Below are positions 7,782-13,899 of a stretch of 13,899 nucleotides of DNA, in pieces (position 1 is the stretch's first letter; every line of letters begins with the position of its first letter). The stretch spans positions 1 to 13,899 of the forward strand of contig CAKZZO010000125.1 of assembly GCA_937885175.1 (NCBI GenBank). The letters run 5' to 3'. This DNA comes from an uncultured Treponema sp. (GTDB lineage: Bacteria; Spirochaetota; Spirochaetia; Treponematales; Treponemataceae). The notes under the pieces were generated by a model, which worked only from the letters and a program-made list of their open reading frames with translations, did not search any database and had not been told where the DNA came from. Both the position numbers and the translations under genes were made by a program.

Positions 7782-8210
7782 ATGAGTAATAAATTTTTCG
7801 ATATCAAATTACTCAAATTTCTCCTAACTGGCATTGTCAATACGATTATTGGAGCGGGTCTTATGTTCCTGCTTTTTAATGTCTTTCATTGTTCATATTG
7901 GATTTCGTCAGCCAGTAATTATATCATTGGCGGTATTGTCAGTTTTTTACTCAATAAATTTTTTACCTTTCAAAATAAAGAAAAAAGTGCTTTGCAAGTT
8001 TTGCTGTTCATTATAAATTTGCTTATCTGTTATTTTATTGCATATATCCTTGCCAAAATTCTGATTTTTCATGTTTTTTCAGCATTATCAGAAATCTCCA
8101 AAGGTAATATTGCTATGGCTTGTGGCATGGTTTTGTATACGGGCTTGAATTATATTGGACAACGCTTTATTGTATTTTCAGAAAAAAAGGTTTCAAAGGA
8201 GACGCTATGA
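7782..8210 (+). CDS. gtrA: GtrA-like polytopic membrane protein
   Basis: 142 residues, almost entirely four membrane segments (about 8-30, 37-57, 66-90 and 100-125), with family-typical features: LLKFLLTGIVNTIIG near the N-terminus, ASNYIIGGIVSFLLNKFFTF in the middle and NYIGQRFIVF near the end. GtrA proteins are thought to help translocate polyprenyl-phosphate-linked sugars across the cytoplasmic membrane. The stop overlaps the start of the GtrB gene (ATGA), a translationally coupled pair. No Shine-Dalgarno is visible before the ATG. An AT-rich TATAAA (7772-7777) sits just upstream but lacks a good -35 partner, so the start of the cluster transcript is unresolved. Confidence 0.88.
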   Translation: MSNKFFDIKLLKFLLTGIVNTIIGAGLMFLLFNVFHCSYWISSASNYIIGGIVSFLLNKFFTFQNKEKSALQVLLFIINLLICYFIAYILAKILIFHVFSALSEISKGNIAMACGMVLYTGLNYIGQRFIVFSEKKVSKETL

Positions 8211-9169
8211 ACAATCGTTCTACACCAGTTCTGTACATCATCATTCCCTGTTACAATGAAGAGTCCGTCTTACCTATAACAGGTACTCTTTTTCTTACAA
8301 AATTATCATCTTTAATTGAGCAAAAAAAGATTAGCCCAGAAAGCCGAATTTTATTCGTTAATGACGGCAGCAAGGATAAAACCTGGGATATTATCTGTTC
8401 CTACGCAGCCAAAGACTCTCATTTTCTAGGTATTGCCCAGAGTAGAAATCGTGGGCATCAAGCTGCCGTTCTTGCAGGTCTTATGGAATCAAAAGACAAA
8501 TGCGATATAACCATTTCGATTGATTGCGACGGACAGGACGATATTAACGCTATGGATGCTATGGTAGACGAGTATTGTAGCGGGGCAGAAGTTGTATATG
8601 GTGTTCGTTCACAGCGTAAAACTGACACTTTTTTCAAGCGCGCCACCGCAGAAGGATTTTATAAAGTACTTTCTTGGATGGGTGCTGAAATAGTTTTTAA
8701 TCATGCAGATTACCGCCTTATATCAAGTAGAGTTCTTCAGGAATTTGCTAATTATACCGAAGTAAATTTATTTCTTCGTGGCTTAATTCCCCTGGTTGGT
8801 TTTAAGAGTACCTGTGTTTACTATGAAAGAAATGAACGCATTGCAGGAAGTTCGCACTATCCTTTGAAAAAAATGCTCGCTCTTGCATGGGATGGCATAA
8901 CAAGTTTGAGTATCAAGCCGCTGCATATTATTGTGGGCATAGGTACCTTTGTTGCAACATTAAGTTTTGTTGCTGTCATTTGGTCTGTTATCGTCCAGTT
9001 ACTAGGAAAATCTGTCGCTGGATGGGCCAGTACCACAAGCATTATAGCATTTATTGGTGGCGTTCAGTTAATTTGCATAGGTGTTATTGGTGAATATATT
9101 GGCAAAATTTATCTTGAGGTCAAACATCGCCCCCGATACATCATCAGTGACAGAACAAATCAATCTTAA
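8207..9169 (+). CDS. gtrB: GtrB-like family 2 glycosyltransferase (polyprenyl-phosphate sugar transferase)
   Basis: 320 residues. The GT-A domain (about 8-230) shows the family 2 start PVLYIIIPCYNEE, the nucleotide-binding VNDGSKDKT (51-59) and the DxD-type SIDCDGQDD (104-112). It also has the RNRGHQAAVLAGL and NERIAGSSHYPLKKM segments typical of GtrB/DPM1-type enzymes. Two C-terminal membrane helices lie at about 238-264 and 275-299. The likely reaction is transfer of a hexose, usually glucose from UDP-glucose, to undecaprenyl phosphate at the inner face of the membrane; the sugar cannot be told from sequence. The start at 8207 is set by AAGGAG 5 nt upstream and the ATGA overlap with gtrA; a frame extending to 8120 lies inside gtrA and is rejected. 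It supplies the donor for the two membrane proteins that follow. Confidence 0.93.
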   Translation: MNNRSTPVLYIIIPCYNEESVLPITGTLFLTKLSSLIEQKKISPESRILFVNDGSKDKTWDIICSYAAKDSHFLGIAQSRNRGHQAAVLAGLMESKDKCDITISIDCDGQDDINAMDAMVDEYCSGAEVVYGVRSQRKTDTFFKRATAEGFYKVLSWMGAEIVFNHADYRLISSRVLQEFANYTEVNLFLRGLIPLVGFKSTCVYYERNERIAGSSHYPLKKMLALAWDGITSLSIKPLHIIVGIGTFVATLSFVAVIWSVIVQLLGKSVAGWASTTSIIAFIGGVQLICIGVIGEYIGKIYLEVKHRPRYIISDRTNQS

Positions 9170-9189
9170 TTTATAATCAGGAAAATTTT

Positions 9190-11034
9190 ATGACTTATTT
9201 TTCTAGAAAAAATTCTTACATTCTTTTGGCTCTCTCGGTCATACTGCTTTTTGCAAGTACAGTTCTTATTCTGTTTTCAAATCAATTTGTTTCCGTAGTA
9301 TACAGTATTCTTTCTCAAAAAATATTCCATAGGGAATTTTCACTTGATAAATGGATGTCGTCTATAAATTCCATTTTTATGATTCCTATTTTTTGTACTA
9401 TCGTTTTCTCTACAATTATTTTTATAAAGCATCCTTTAAAACAAAAGATTATTTTTTTGTTCATTCTTTTGGCTGATGTTTTTTTTGCCATTATGTATGT
9501 CAATTATGTTAGTACACCGCTTCATATTGATACTGATCTTGCATCTGAAGTCTGGCTTGGTAAAGAATGTGTGCGGGAGCATACATTTTGGCCAACTGGT
9601 TGGTTTTATTCTACCGAATTTCGTCTGCTAAACACCCAAATTTTCTCTGCTATCGGTTTTTTGTTTTCTTCTGATTGGAATTTGGTAAAAACAATACAGT
9701 CTATTTTGTCATGCCTGCTGCTTTTTTGGGCAACATGGTATTTGCTTAAACAACTGCATATAAAATCTACATGGATTATATTATTTGCCTGTATTATTGC
9801 TATTTCGCCTTGGTCAGGTGCTTGGTGGACTGTAGGTGCTGGAGAAAATTTTTATATTCCGCATGTTGTTATCAGTTTCTTGTATATAGCGACTTTTATC
9901 AATCTTATTTACGCTGATACATCTGCTATCCAAAAAAAGAAACTTCTTATACTTTTTTTTGCCCTTGCATTTATCAGCGGACTTTCGACCATTAGATATA
10001 TTTTGCTTTTTACATTCCCATTGGCACTTTCCGCAATCATTATTGAAGTGCGCAATAAACAATATGCCATTTTGTCAAAAGAATTTTGGTTACATAATTC
10101 ATCCGTTTTTTACAGTACTATCGCATTGTTTATCAGTGGATTCGGATACATTTGCAACAGTTTTATCCTCCGCCATATTTGGTCATTTTCCAGTTGGAAC
10201 ACATTAGGCTTTAACTATCCAGGTGACGTAACTTTCAGCGATATCCTGCTCGGTAACTCAGGTATTCTGGCACTTCTTGGCTATAAACCAGGTGTCGCTA
10301 TATTTACACCAAGTGGTATTATAAATATTCTCAGTTATATTGCCGTTATACAGCTCAGCATAAATATTGTTTCATTTTTAAAACAGTCTGTCTCTAAATC
10401 GCTCTATTTATTCCTTGTTTTTTTTCTTGTTGCAACAGGATTTAACACCTTTATATTCCTTCATACAGAATATGCCCCTAGATTCTATTATCCCCTGCTC
10501 ATCTATATCGTGCCTACGCTTGCTATTTTACTTGATGGCAAAGAACTTCCTGATACAAACAAATTCTTCTTGGGTATTACATGGAGTATTCTGCTTTTAA
10601 CAGCCACATTTGCGACATTGCAATCAACGGTATCAAACAACACGAACTCCGATAAAGAAAAAGTTCTTTCTTTTTTGCTCGAAAATGATTATGACTTTGG
10701 CTACTCAACGACTAAGTATTCCACCATATTCACCTTTCTTTCTAATGGAAAAATAGAAGTTGGCAATTTAGCAAAGGAAAAGACCGAATATTCAGAAGCC
10801 GGAAATCATTATTATATTTCAAAGTCTTATAAATATGACCCCTTTTTAACGCCGAAACACATTTATTCTGACGAAAACCACAAAGACAAAAAAATATTCT
10901 TCCTTGTCTCCCAAGACCAATATGCAATTTCCCCAGACCTGAAAATATGGGAATCAGGCAGACTGGTCTATGAGGATGAATGGTACCGCGTGTATGACTA
11001 CGAAAACCATGCCGCATTCAAGAATGGGTTTTAA
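9190..11034 (+). CDS. GT-C-like polytopic membrane glycosyltransferase, paralogue 1
   Basis: 614 residues with roughly ten or more membrane segments through about residue 470, then a soluble C-terminal domain. After the third hydrophobic segment comes the first large loop, HIDTDLASE (D114, D116, E120) followed by GKECVREHTFWPTGWFYST and EFRLLNTQ. An acidic DxD-type motif in the first external loop is characteristic of GT-C enzymes that use polyprenyl-linked donors. Position directly after gtrA/gtrB (20 nt gap, AGGA upstream of the ATG) supports a Gtr-type role: moving the lipid-linked sugar onto a surface glycan or protein outside the membrane. The acceptor is unknown. The product is about the same length as the next gene's and homologous along it; the last 57 residues are identical. 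The body is AT-rich, the final ~170 bp less so. Confidence 0.8.
   Translation: MTYFSRKNSYILLALSVILLFASTVLILFSNQFVSVVYSILSQKIFHREFSLDKWMSSINSIFMIPIFCTIVFSTIIFIKHPLKQKIIFLFILLADVFFAIMYVNYVSTPLHIDTDLASEVWLGKECVREHTFWPTGWFYSTEFRLLNTQIFSAIGFLFSSDWNLVKTIQSILSCLLLFWATWYLLKQLHIKSTWIILFACIIAISPWSGAWWTVGAGENFYIPHVVISFLYIATFINLIYADTSAIQKKKLLILFFALAFISGLSTIRYILLFTFPLALSAIIIEVRNKQYAILSKEFWLHNSSVFYSTIALFISGFGYICNSFILRHIWSFSSWNTLGFNYPGDVTFSDILLGNSGILALLGYKPGVAIFTPSGIINILSYIAVIQLSINIVSFLKQSVSKSLYLFLVFFLVATGFNTFIFLHTEYAPRFYYPLLIYIVPTLAILLDGKELPDTNKFFLGITWSILLLTATFATLQSTVSNNTNSDKEKVLSFLLENDYDFGYSTTKYSTIFTFLSNGKIEVGNLAKEKTEYSEAGNHYYISKSYKYDPFLTPKHIYSDENHKDKKIFFLVSQDQYAISPDLKIWESGRLVYEDEWYRVYDYENHAAFKNGF
10861..11034 (+). 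repeat. 3' terminal segment shared with the next paralogue, copy 1
   Basis: This 174-bp segment ends at the stop codon and matches 12802-12975 with nine differences by direct comparison (about 95% identity). All nine fall at third codon positions and are silent; both copies encode the same residues. The upstream coding sequence is much more diverged, apart from a 29-bp identical block at 10732-10760 versus 12673-12701. Confidence 0.9.
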
Positions 11035-11047
11035 TAATGCTTTTTAC

Positions 11048-11077
11048 TTGCAATTTTATATTAAACAAGGGTATAAT
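11048..11077 (+). promoter_or_regulatory. Candidate promoter directly in front of paralogue 2
   Basis: TTGCAA (11048-11053) and a consensus TATAAT (11072-11077) stand 18 nt apart in the 48-nt gap between the two paralogues. The expected start point falls around 11083-11085, on the annotated ATG, so a transcript from here would have little or no leader. The gene may also be read through from the upstream genes. Confidence 0.5.
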
Positions 11078-11082
11078 TTCTT

Positions 11083-12975
11083 ATGCATGCCGATACTTTG
11101 AGCAATAAATCTCTAAAAACGCCCCCCCCCCATGATGCTAATTTATTTTCTTTAAGTAACTTATTTGTGTTACTATCAATTGTTTTGCTTTTTGATTCTA
11201 CGCTTCTTATTCTTTTCTCTAGCCAGTTTATTTCTGTTGTTTATGATATCATTTCACAAAAAATTTTTCATCGCGATTTCTCAATAGAAAAATGGTTACC
11301 GTTGCTTAGGTCTTTTATCCTCATTCCTGCTTGTAGCATCACAGCCATACATATTTTTTTCTTTGTAAAATATACAACAAGACAAAAAATAATTCTTTTA
11401 TTTGCCTTACTTTTTGATATTAGTCTTATCATTATTTTTACAAATTTTGTCGGAACAAAATTTCATGTTGATTCTGATTTGGCATCTGAAATATGGCTTG
11501 GTAAAGAATGTGTGCGTGAACATACTTTTTGGCCAACTGGTTGGTATTACTCAACGGAATTTCGTTTGCTAAATACTCAGATTTTTTCTGCGCTTGGCTT
11601 TTTACTGTCGTCAAATTGGAGCATCGTAAAAACATTTCAGTCCATCTGTTCCTGCGCTATTCTGTTTTTTTCTGTATGGTACTTAATGAAGCGTCTTCAG
11701 GTAAAAACTGTATGGCTTAGATTTCTTTCTTGTATTCTTGTTATATGCCCTTGGTCGTATACGGTATGGTACTGTGGCTCTGGATTTAATTATTATATCC
11801 CGCATATCGTAATCAGTTTTTTTTATTTTGCTTTATTTATAGACTTAATACAAGATGTAGCCACATTTCGAAAATCAAAAATTCTATTTTATTGCTTAGC
11901 GTTTATTAGTGGACTATCAAGTATTAGGTATATTTTGATTCTAACATTTCCCCTTGCAATAGCAAGCCTTTTCATAGAATCCTATAATAAAGACAAAAGT
12001 ATTCGCCTTATACAATTTAAGTCCTTTTGGCTAAAAGAAAAATCGGTTTTTTACAGCATATCTGGATTATTTGCAAGTGGGTTTGGTTATATTTGTAATA
12101 GTCAACTGCTACATAAATTTTGGGATTTTACAAACTGGAATACATTAACTTTTAATACCGTTGGAGAAATAACTTTTCGTGATATTCTTGCTGGAAAGAC
12201 AGGTATTTTGTCATTTCTTGGCTTCACGGAGAATATTGTCATTGTTAGTATACCGGGATTGATTAATATACTGGTATACATTGCAATAATTATGTTATTT
12301 GTCAGTATAATTTATTCTTTTAAGTCAAATTTGTCCAAGCCTCATCAATTCTTGTATCTTTTCTTTTTTGTCAATATTCTTTTTAACTGCTTCGTTTTTA
12401 TCCACACTGAATATAGTACGCGCTTCTTTTATCCTATTCTTATTTATATAATTCCAATTTTTATAACTCTTATTGATAATCAATCTCTTTCTAAAATAAG
12501 GAGATATTTTCTTGGCATAGTTTGGAGTACTGTGATTCTTTTTACATCTTTTTTTACAATACAAACTCTGTTATTAACAGATTCCAATAAAGATAAACAT
12601 GCTGTTTGCCAGTTTTTACTTGAAAACAACTACGACTTTGGCTATTCGACAACAGAGCATTCTACGCAGTTTACCTTTCTTTCTAATGGAAAAATAGAAG
12701 TCGGTAATTTGGTAAAGGATCATGTTAGTCACGATGAAAACGGTGAGCATTGCTATATATCAACAACGTATGAATATGATACCTTTTTGTCTCCTGCATA
12801 TATTTATTCTGACGAAAACCACAAAGACAAAAAAATATTCTTCCTTGTCTCCCAAGACCAATATGCCATTTCTCCAGACCTGAAAATATGGGAATCTGGC
12901 AGACTGGTCTATGAGGACGAATGGTACCGCGTGTATGATTACGAAAACCACGCAGCATTCAAGAATGGATTTTAG
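11083..12975 (+). CDS. GT-C-like polytopic membrane glycosyltransferase, paralogue 2, with coding poly-C tract
   Basis: 630 residues, homologous to the preceding gene along its length: HVDSDLASE (D130, D132, E136), then KECVREHTFWPTGWYYST in the first external loop, a similar series of membrane segments and a near-identical C-terminal 58 residues. It differs by an N-terminal extension of about 17 residues that contains ten consecutive C residues coding for Pro-Pro-Pro. With ten C the frame is open; with nine or eleven it ends within a few codons, so the gene is drawn in its ON state. The ATG at 11083 has only a weak, distant AAGGG (11067-11071). The promoter candidate predicts a start at the ATG itself. 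A later in-frame initiation codon, for example TTG at 11098, cannot be excluded. Likely role: an alternative transferase using the same GtrA/GtrB-supplied donor. Confidence 0.8.
   Translation: MHADTLSNKSLKTPPPHDANLFSLSNLFVLLSIVLLFDSTLLILFSSQFISVVYDIISQKIFHRDFSIEKWLPLLRSFILIPACSITAIHIFFFVKYTTRQKIILLFALLFDISLIIIFTNFVGTKFHVDSDLASEIWLGKECVREHTFWPTGWYYSTEFRLLNTQIFSALGFLLSSNWSIVKTFQSICSCAILFFSVWYLMKRLQVKTVWLRFLSCILVICPWSYTVWYCGSGFNYYIPHIVISFFYFALFIDLIQDVATFRKSKILFYCLAFISGLSSIRYILILTFPLAIASLFIESYNKDKSIRLIQFKSFWLKEKSVFYSISGLFASGFGYICNSQLLHKFWDFTNWNTLTFNTVGEITFRDILAGKTGILSFLGFTENIVIVSIPGLINILVYIAIIMLFVSIIYSFKSNLSKPHQFLYLFFFVNILFNCFVFIHTEYSTRFFYPILIYIIPIFITLIDNQSLSKIRRYFLGIVWSTVILFTSFFTIQTLLLTDSNKDKHAVCQFLLENNYDFGYSTTEHSTQFTFLSNGKIEVGNLVKDHVSHDENGEHCYISTTYEYDTFLSPAYIYSDENHKDKKIFFLVSQDQYAISPDLKIWESGRLVYEDEWYRVYDYENHAAFKNGF
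11122..11131 (+). repeat. Homopolymer of ten C in the 5' coding region
   Basis: Bases 11122-11131 are all C, preceded by ACG and followed by ATGATG. It starts 40 nt after the ATG of paralogue 2. Homopolymeric G/C tracts of this length are known slippage sites in bacteria, including Treponema, where they vary in number and switch surface genes. It stands out in a strongly AT-rich gene. Confidence 0.9.
12802..12975 (+). repeat. 3' terminal segment shared with the previous paralogue, copy 2
   Basis: Partner of 10861-11034. It codes for the same C-terminal residues (SDENHKDKKIFFLVSQDQYA, then ISPDLKIWESGRLVYEDEWY and RVYDYENHAAFKNGF). Only silent third-position changes separate the copies. Confidence 0.9.
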
Positions 12976-13121
12976 ACAGTTTCAAATTCTCTTTTGCAGG
13001 AGAGTAGGCTGTAGCGCATTTGATGAATGGAGTAAGCCCAATGAGCAACTTCGCACTTTATGCAGCTTTAAGTAAGAATAGTAATGTCGTTTACTATGTT
13101 ACGCAATATTCGCATAATTCT
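12976..13121. other. Intergenic gap between convergent genes; possible gene remnant
   Basis: 146 bp between the end of paralogue 2 and the 3' end of the minus-strand module. It holds only a weak short stem (CTCT...AGAG near 12992-13007) and no clear terminator. A plus-strand frame beginning with ATG codons at 13020 and 13041 reads protein-like for about 30 residues (MSNFALYAALSKNSNVVYYV) but then runs antisense through the 69-residue gene, so it may be a relic of a gene start. Confidence 0.35.
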
Positions 13122-13331
13122 CTAGGCATTTTCATCATTCGTTATCAGCCCATACACATACAACGCACTCTGACCATACAACCCCATAGTGTCGTCCTCC
13201 AAAAGCGGCGCAATCGGGGATTCGTAAATTGTGCGCAAGGCTTCATCTTCCGAAAGACCTTTGTTTTTCATCAGAAGTTCTGCGACCTGTGGAATTAAAA
13301 TTGTTTTTATAAGATGATGGGTGTCTGCCAT
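13122..13331 (-). CDS. Small protein, third gene of a DUF3791/DUF3990 module
   Basis: 69 residues, acidic and helical, ending with GLYGQSALYVYGLI. This resembles small proteins with an 'ETGLY.ES.AYVYEL'-like ending that I recall beside DUF3791/DUF3990 genes in gut bacteria, probably as accessory or antitoxin-like members. The start at 13331 is supported by GGAGGG about 6 nt upstream (13337-13342). The stop of the original DUF3990 frame overlaps this ATG (TAATG), which implies translational coupling in the intact operon. Because of the deletion in the middle gene, the same frame now also runs upstream to 13472, giving a possible 116-residue fusion product. Confidence 0.65.
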   Translation of the reverse strand: MADTHHLIKTILIPQVAELLMKNKGLSEDEALRTIYESPIAPLLEDDTMGLYGQSALYVYGLITNDENA

Positions 13332-13472
13332 TAAAAATCCCTCCAATTCACGCTTTTTACGATATAGCTTTCTTTGAAAGAAATCGCTTCCAACGCCTTT
13401 TGTGTGCAGATTTTCCTGCGTGATAATCCGAGGTTTTTCAATTACCGTGTATGAGCCGTGATACAAAATCAT
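13331..13472 (-). pseudogene. DUF3990 gene with large internal out-of-frame deletion
   Basis: The start MILYHGSYTVIEKPRI (ATG at 13472, overlapping the DUF3791 stop as ATGA) is the typical N-terminus of DUF3990. The LYHGS strand resembles the first motif of ADP-ribosyltransferase folds. Only about 20 residues of it remain. From about 13408 the sequence in a different frame reads CTQKALEAISFKESYIVKSV then NWRDF-stop (TAA 13333-13331), which is the typical C-terminus of the same family. Intact members are about 150-170 residues, so roughly 100 or more central codons are missing and the junction, near 13409-13415, changes frame. The putative catalytic core is gone, so this copy should be inactive. 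In the current frame the N-terminus reads through the old stop into the downstream small gene. Confidence 0.75.
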
Positions 13473-13669
13473 TTCTGTTCCTCGCCAAACCACTGGTCAA
13501 AATAATCCATCAAAAATTCTTTTCCCATTCCGTGCAAATCTTCGTAGTCAGTTTCAAGATGTTTTAGAAGTCGAGATTTCATAAATTTTTCAAAAACTGC
13601 AGATGAGGAGAGATTTTTGTATTCAGCGTAATTTTCTATGCAATAGGTTTTAAATGAAAGTTCAGACAT
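13469..13669 (-). CDS. DUF3791 family small protein
   Basis: 66 residues, matching the DUF3791 pattern: FKTYCIENYAEYKNLSSSAV near the N-terminus, LLKHLETDYEDLHGMGKEFL in the middle and a final amphipathic MDYFDQWF. The ATG at 13669 has GAGG 6 nt upstream (13676-13679). DUF3791 and DUF3990 genes are commonly adjacent, in the style of a toxin-antitoxin pair; which partner protects and how is not something the sequence shows. Here the stop overlaps the DUF3990 start by 4 nt. This gene appears intact although its partner is destroyed, so it may be a relic antidote or have no present role. Confidence 0.75.
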   Translation of the reverse strand: MSELSFKTYCIENYAEYKNLSSSAVFEKFMKSRLLKHLETDYEDLHGMGKEFLMDYFDQWFGEEQK

Positions 13670-13687
13670 ATTTCACCTCACTATCAC

Positions 13688-13795
13688 TCAAAAAAAATCA
13701 GGCCTTTTCCCGACTTTCTCTATAAATTCATAATTTCCCTGCCATAGCCCGTAACAATCATCATAGTTTAATCCGCCATCTTCCCAACCTATCTT
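13688..13795 (-). pseudogene. Short protein-like fragment without a start codon
   Basis: This minus-strand frame, bounded upstream by a stop at 13796-13798, codes for 35 residues: KIGWEDGGLNYDDCYGLWQG then NYEFIEKVGKRPDFF-stop. The Trp/Tyr/Gly/Asp-rich composition reads as real protein rather than noise and looks like the C-terminal end of a lost gene. I do not recognise the family. It ends 19 bases before the DUF3791 ATG. Confidence 0.35.
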
Positions 13796-13806
13796 TTATT
13801 ATAGCA

Positions 13807-13899
13807 TTATAATTGTGTAATTTCTATACTACAGACATATTGTATCAGGGCAAACGCATTATAGATATCGTGCTTGAATATCGGCTGGACAAATGAAAT
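13807..13899 (-). other. Possible C-terminal end of a gene entering from the right edge
   Basis: On the minus strand a frame is open from the window edge to a TAA at 13807-13809 (30 residues, starting ISFVQPIFKHDIYNAFALIQ). It is too short to judge. It is in a different frame from the fragment at 13688-13795, so the two could be pieces of one decayed gene or unrelated. Confidence 0.2.

Noticed and set aside
8120..8206. Upstream extension of the GtrB frame
   Set aside because: It overlaps the end of gtrA in another frame; a strong ribosome site and ATGA overlap define 8207.
13020..13298. 92-residue plus-strand frame after paralogue 2
   Set aside because: Most of it is antisense to the 69-residue gene; only the first ~30 residues look protein-like, so it is noted as a possible remnant and not called as a gene.
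13473..13493. GTG start for the DUF3990 remnant
   Set aside because: It lies within the end of DUF3791; the ATGA overlap and the family N-terminus MILYHGS place the start at 13472.
1..13899. Insertion sequence, transposase, tRNA or rRNA genes
   Set aside because: No transposase-like protein, terminal inverted repeats with target duplication, or RNA gene signature was seen in the window.

Overview
The window (roughly 40% GC by eye) looks like a chromosomal accessory segment of a host-associated spirochaete, most likely a gut or rumen Treponema. This rests on family resemblance: a large secreted or lipoprotein-like protein with a TPR-like N-terminus followed by an outer-membrane-barrel-like protein, an A-type flavodiiron protein typical of anaerobes, and an altronate dehydratase for uronate use. 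No rRNA or tRNA is present to fix the taxon.

Layout. (1) 1-3413, plus strand: the 3' part of a large Tyr/Ser-rich protein with an internal duplicated module, then after 4 nt a beta-barrel-like exported protein, ending in a long perfect hairpin. (2) 3461-6017, minus strand: fprA (flavodiiron protein) upstream of a stand-alone AAA+/DUF4143 ATPase. Between them is an unusual tandem array of palindromic hairpins, each followed by a T-run on the minus strand. (3) 6134-7702, plus strand: uxaA (altronate dehydratase), divergent from fprA, with a recognisable promoter. (4) 7782-12975, plus strand: a four-gene surface-glycosylation cluster: GtrA-type membrane protein, GtrB-type polyprenyl-phosphate glycosyltransferase, and two tandem paralogous GT-C-like multi-spanning membrane proteins. 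(5) 13122-13669, minus strand: a DUF3791 / DUF3990 / small-protein module of toxin-antitoxin type, whose middle gene has suffered an out-of-frame internal deletion. (6) 13670-13899: short minus-strand coding fragments and AT-rich sequence.

How the parts may work together. In the known Gtr logic, GtrB charges undecaprenyl phosphate with a sugar on the cytoplasmic side, GtrA helps move it across the membrane, and a polytopic GT-C enzyme attaches it to a surface glycan. Here one GtrA/GtrB pair could feed two alternative transferases. The second transferase carries a run of ten C residues inside its 5' coding sequence; loss or gain of one C ends translation within a few codons. It also has its own promoter-like sequence immediately before the ATG, and its last 58 codons are about 95% identical in DNA to those of the first paralogue. 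Together these suggest a phase-variable, gene-converting surface glycan modification locus. This is an inference from sequence and is the most interesting item in the window. The second is the in-frame fusion created by the deletion in the DUF3990 gene.
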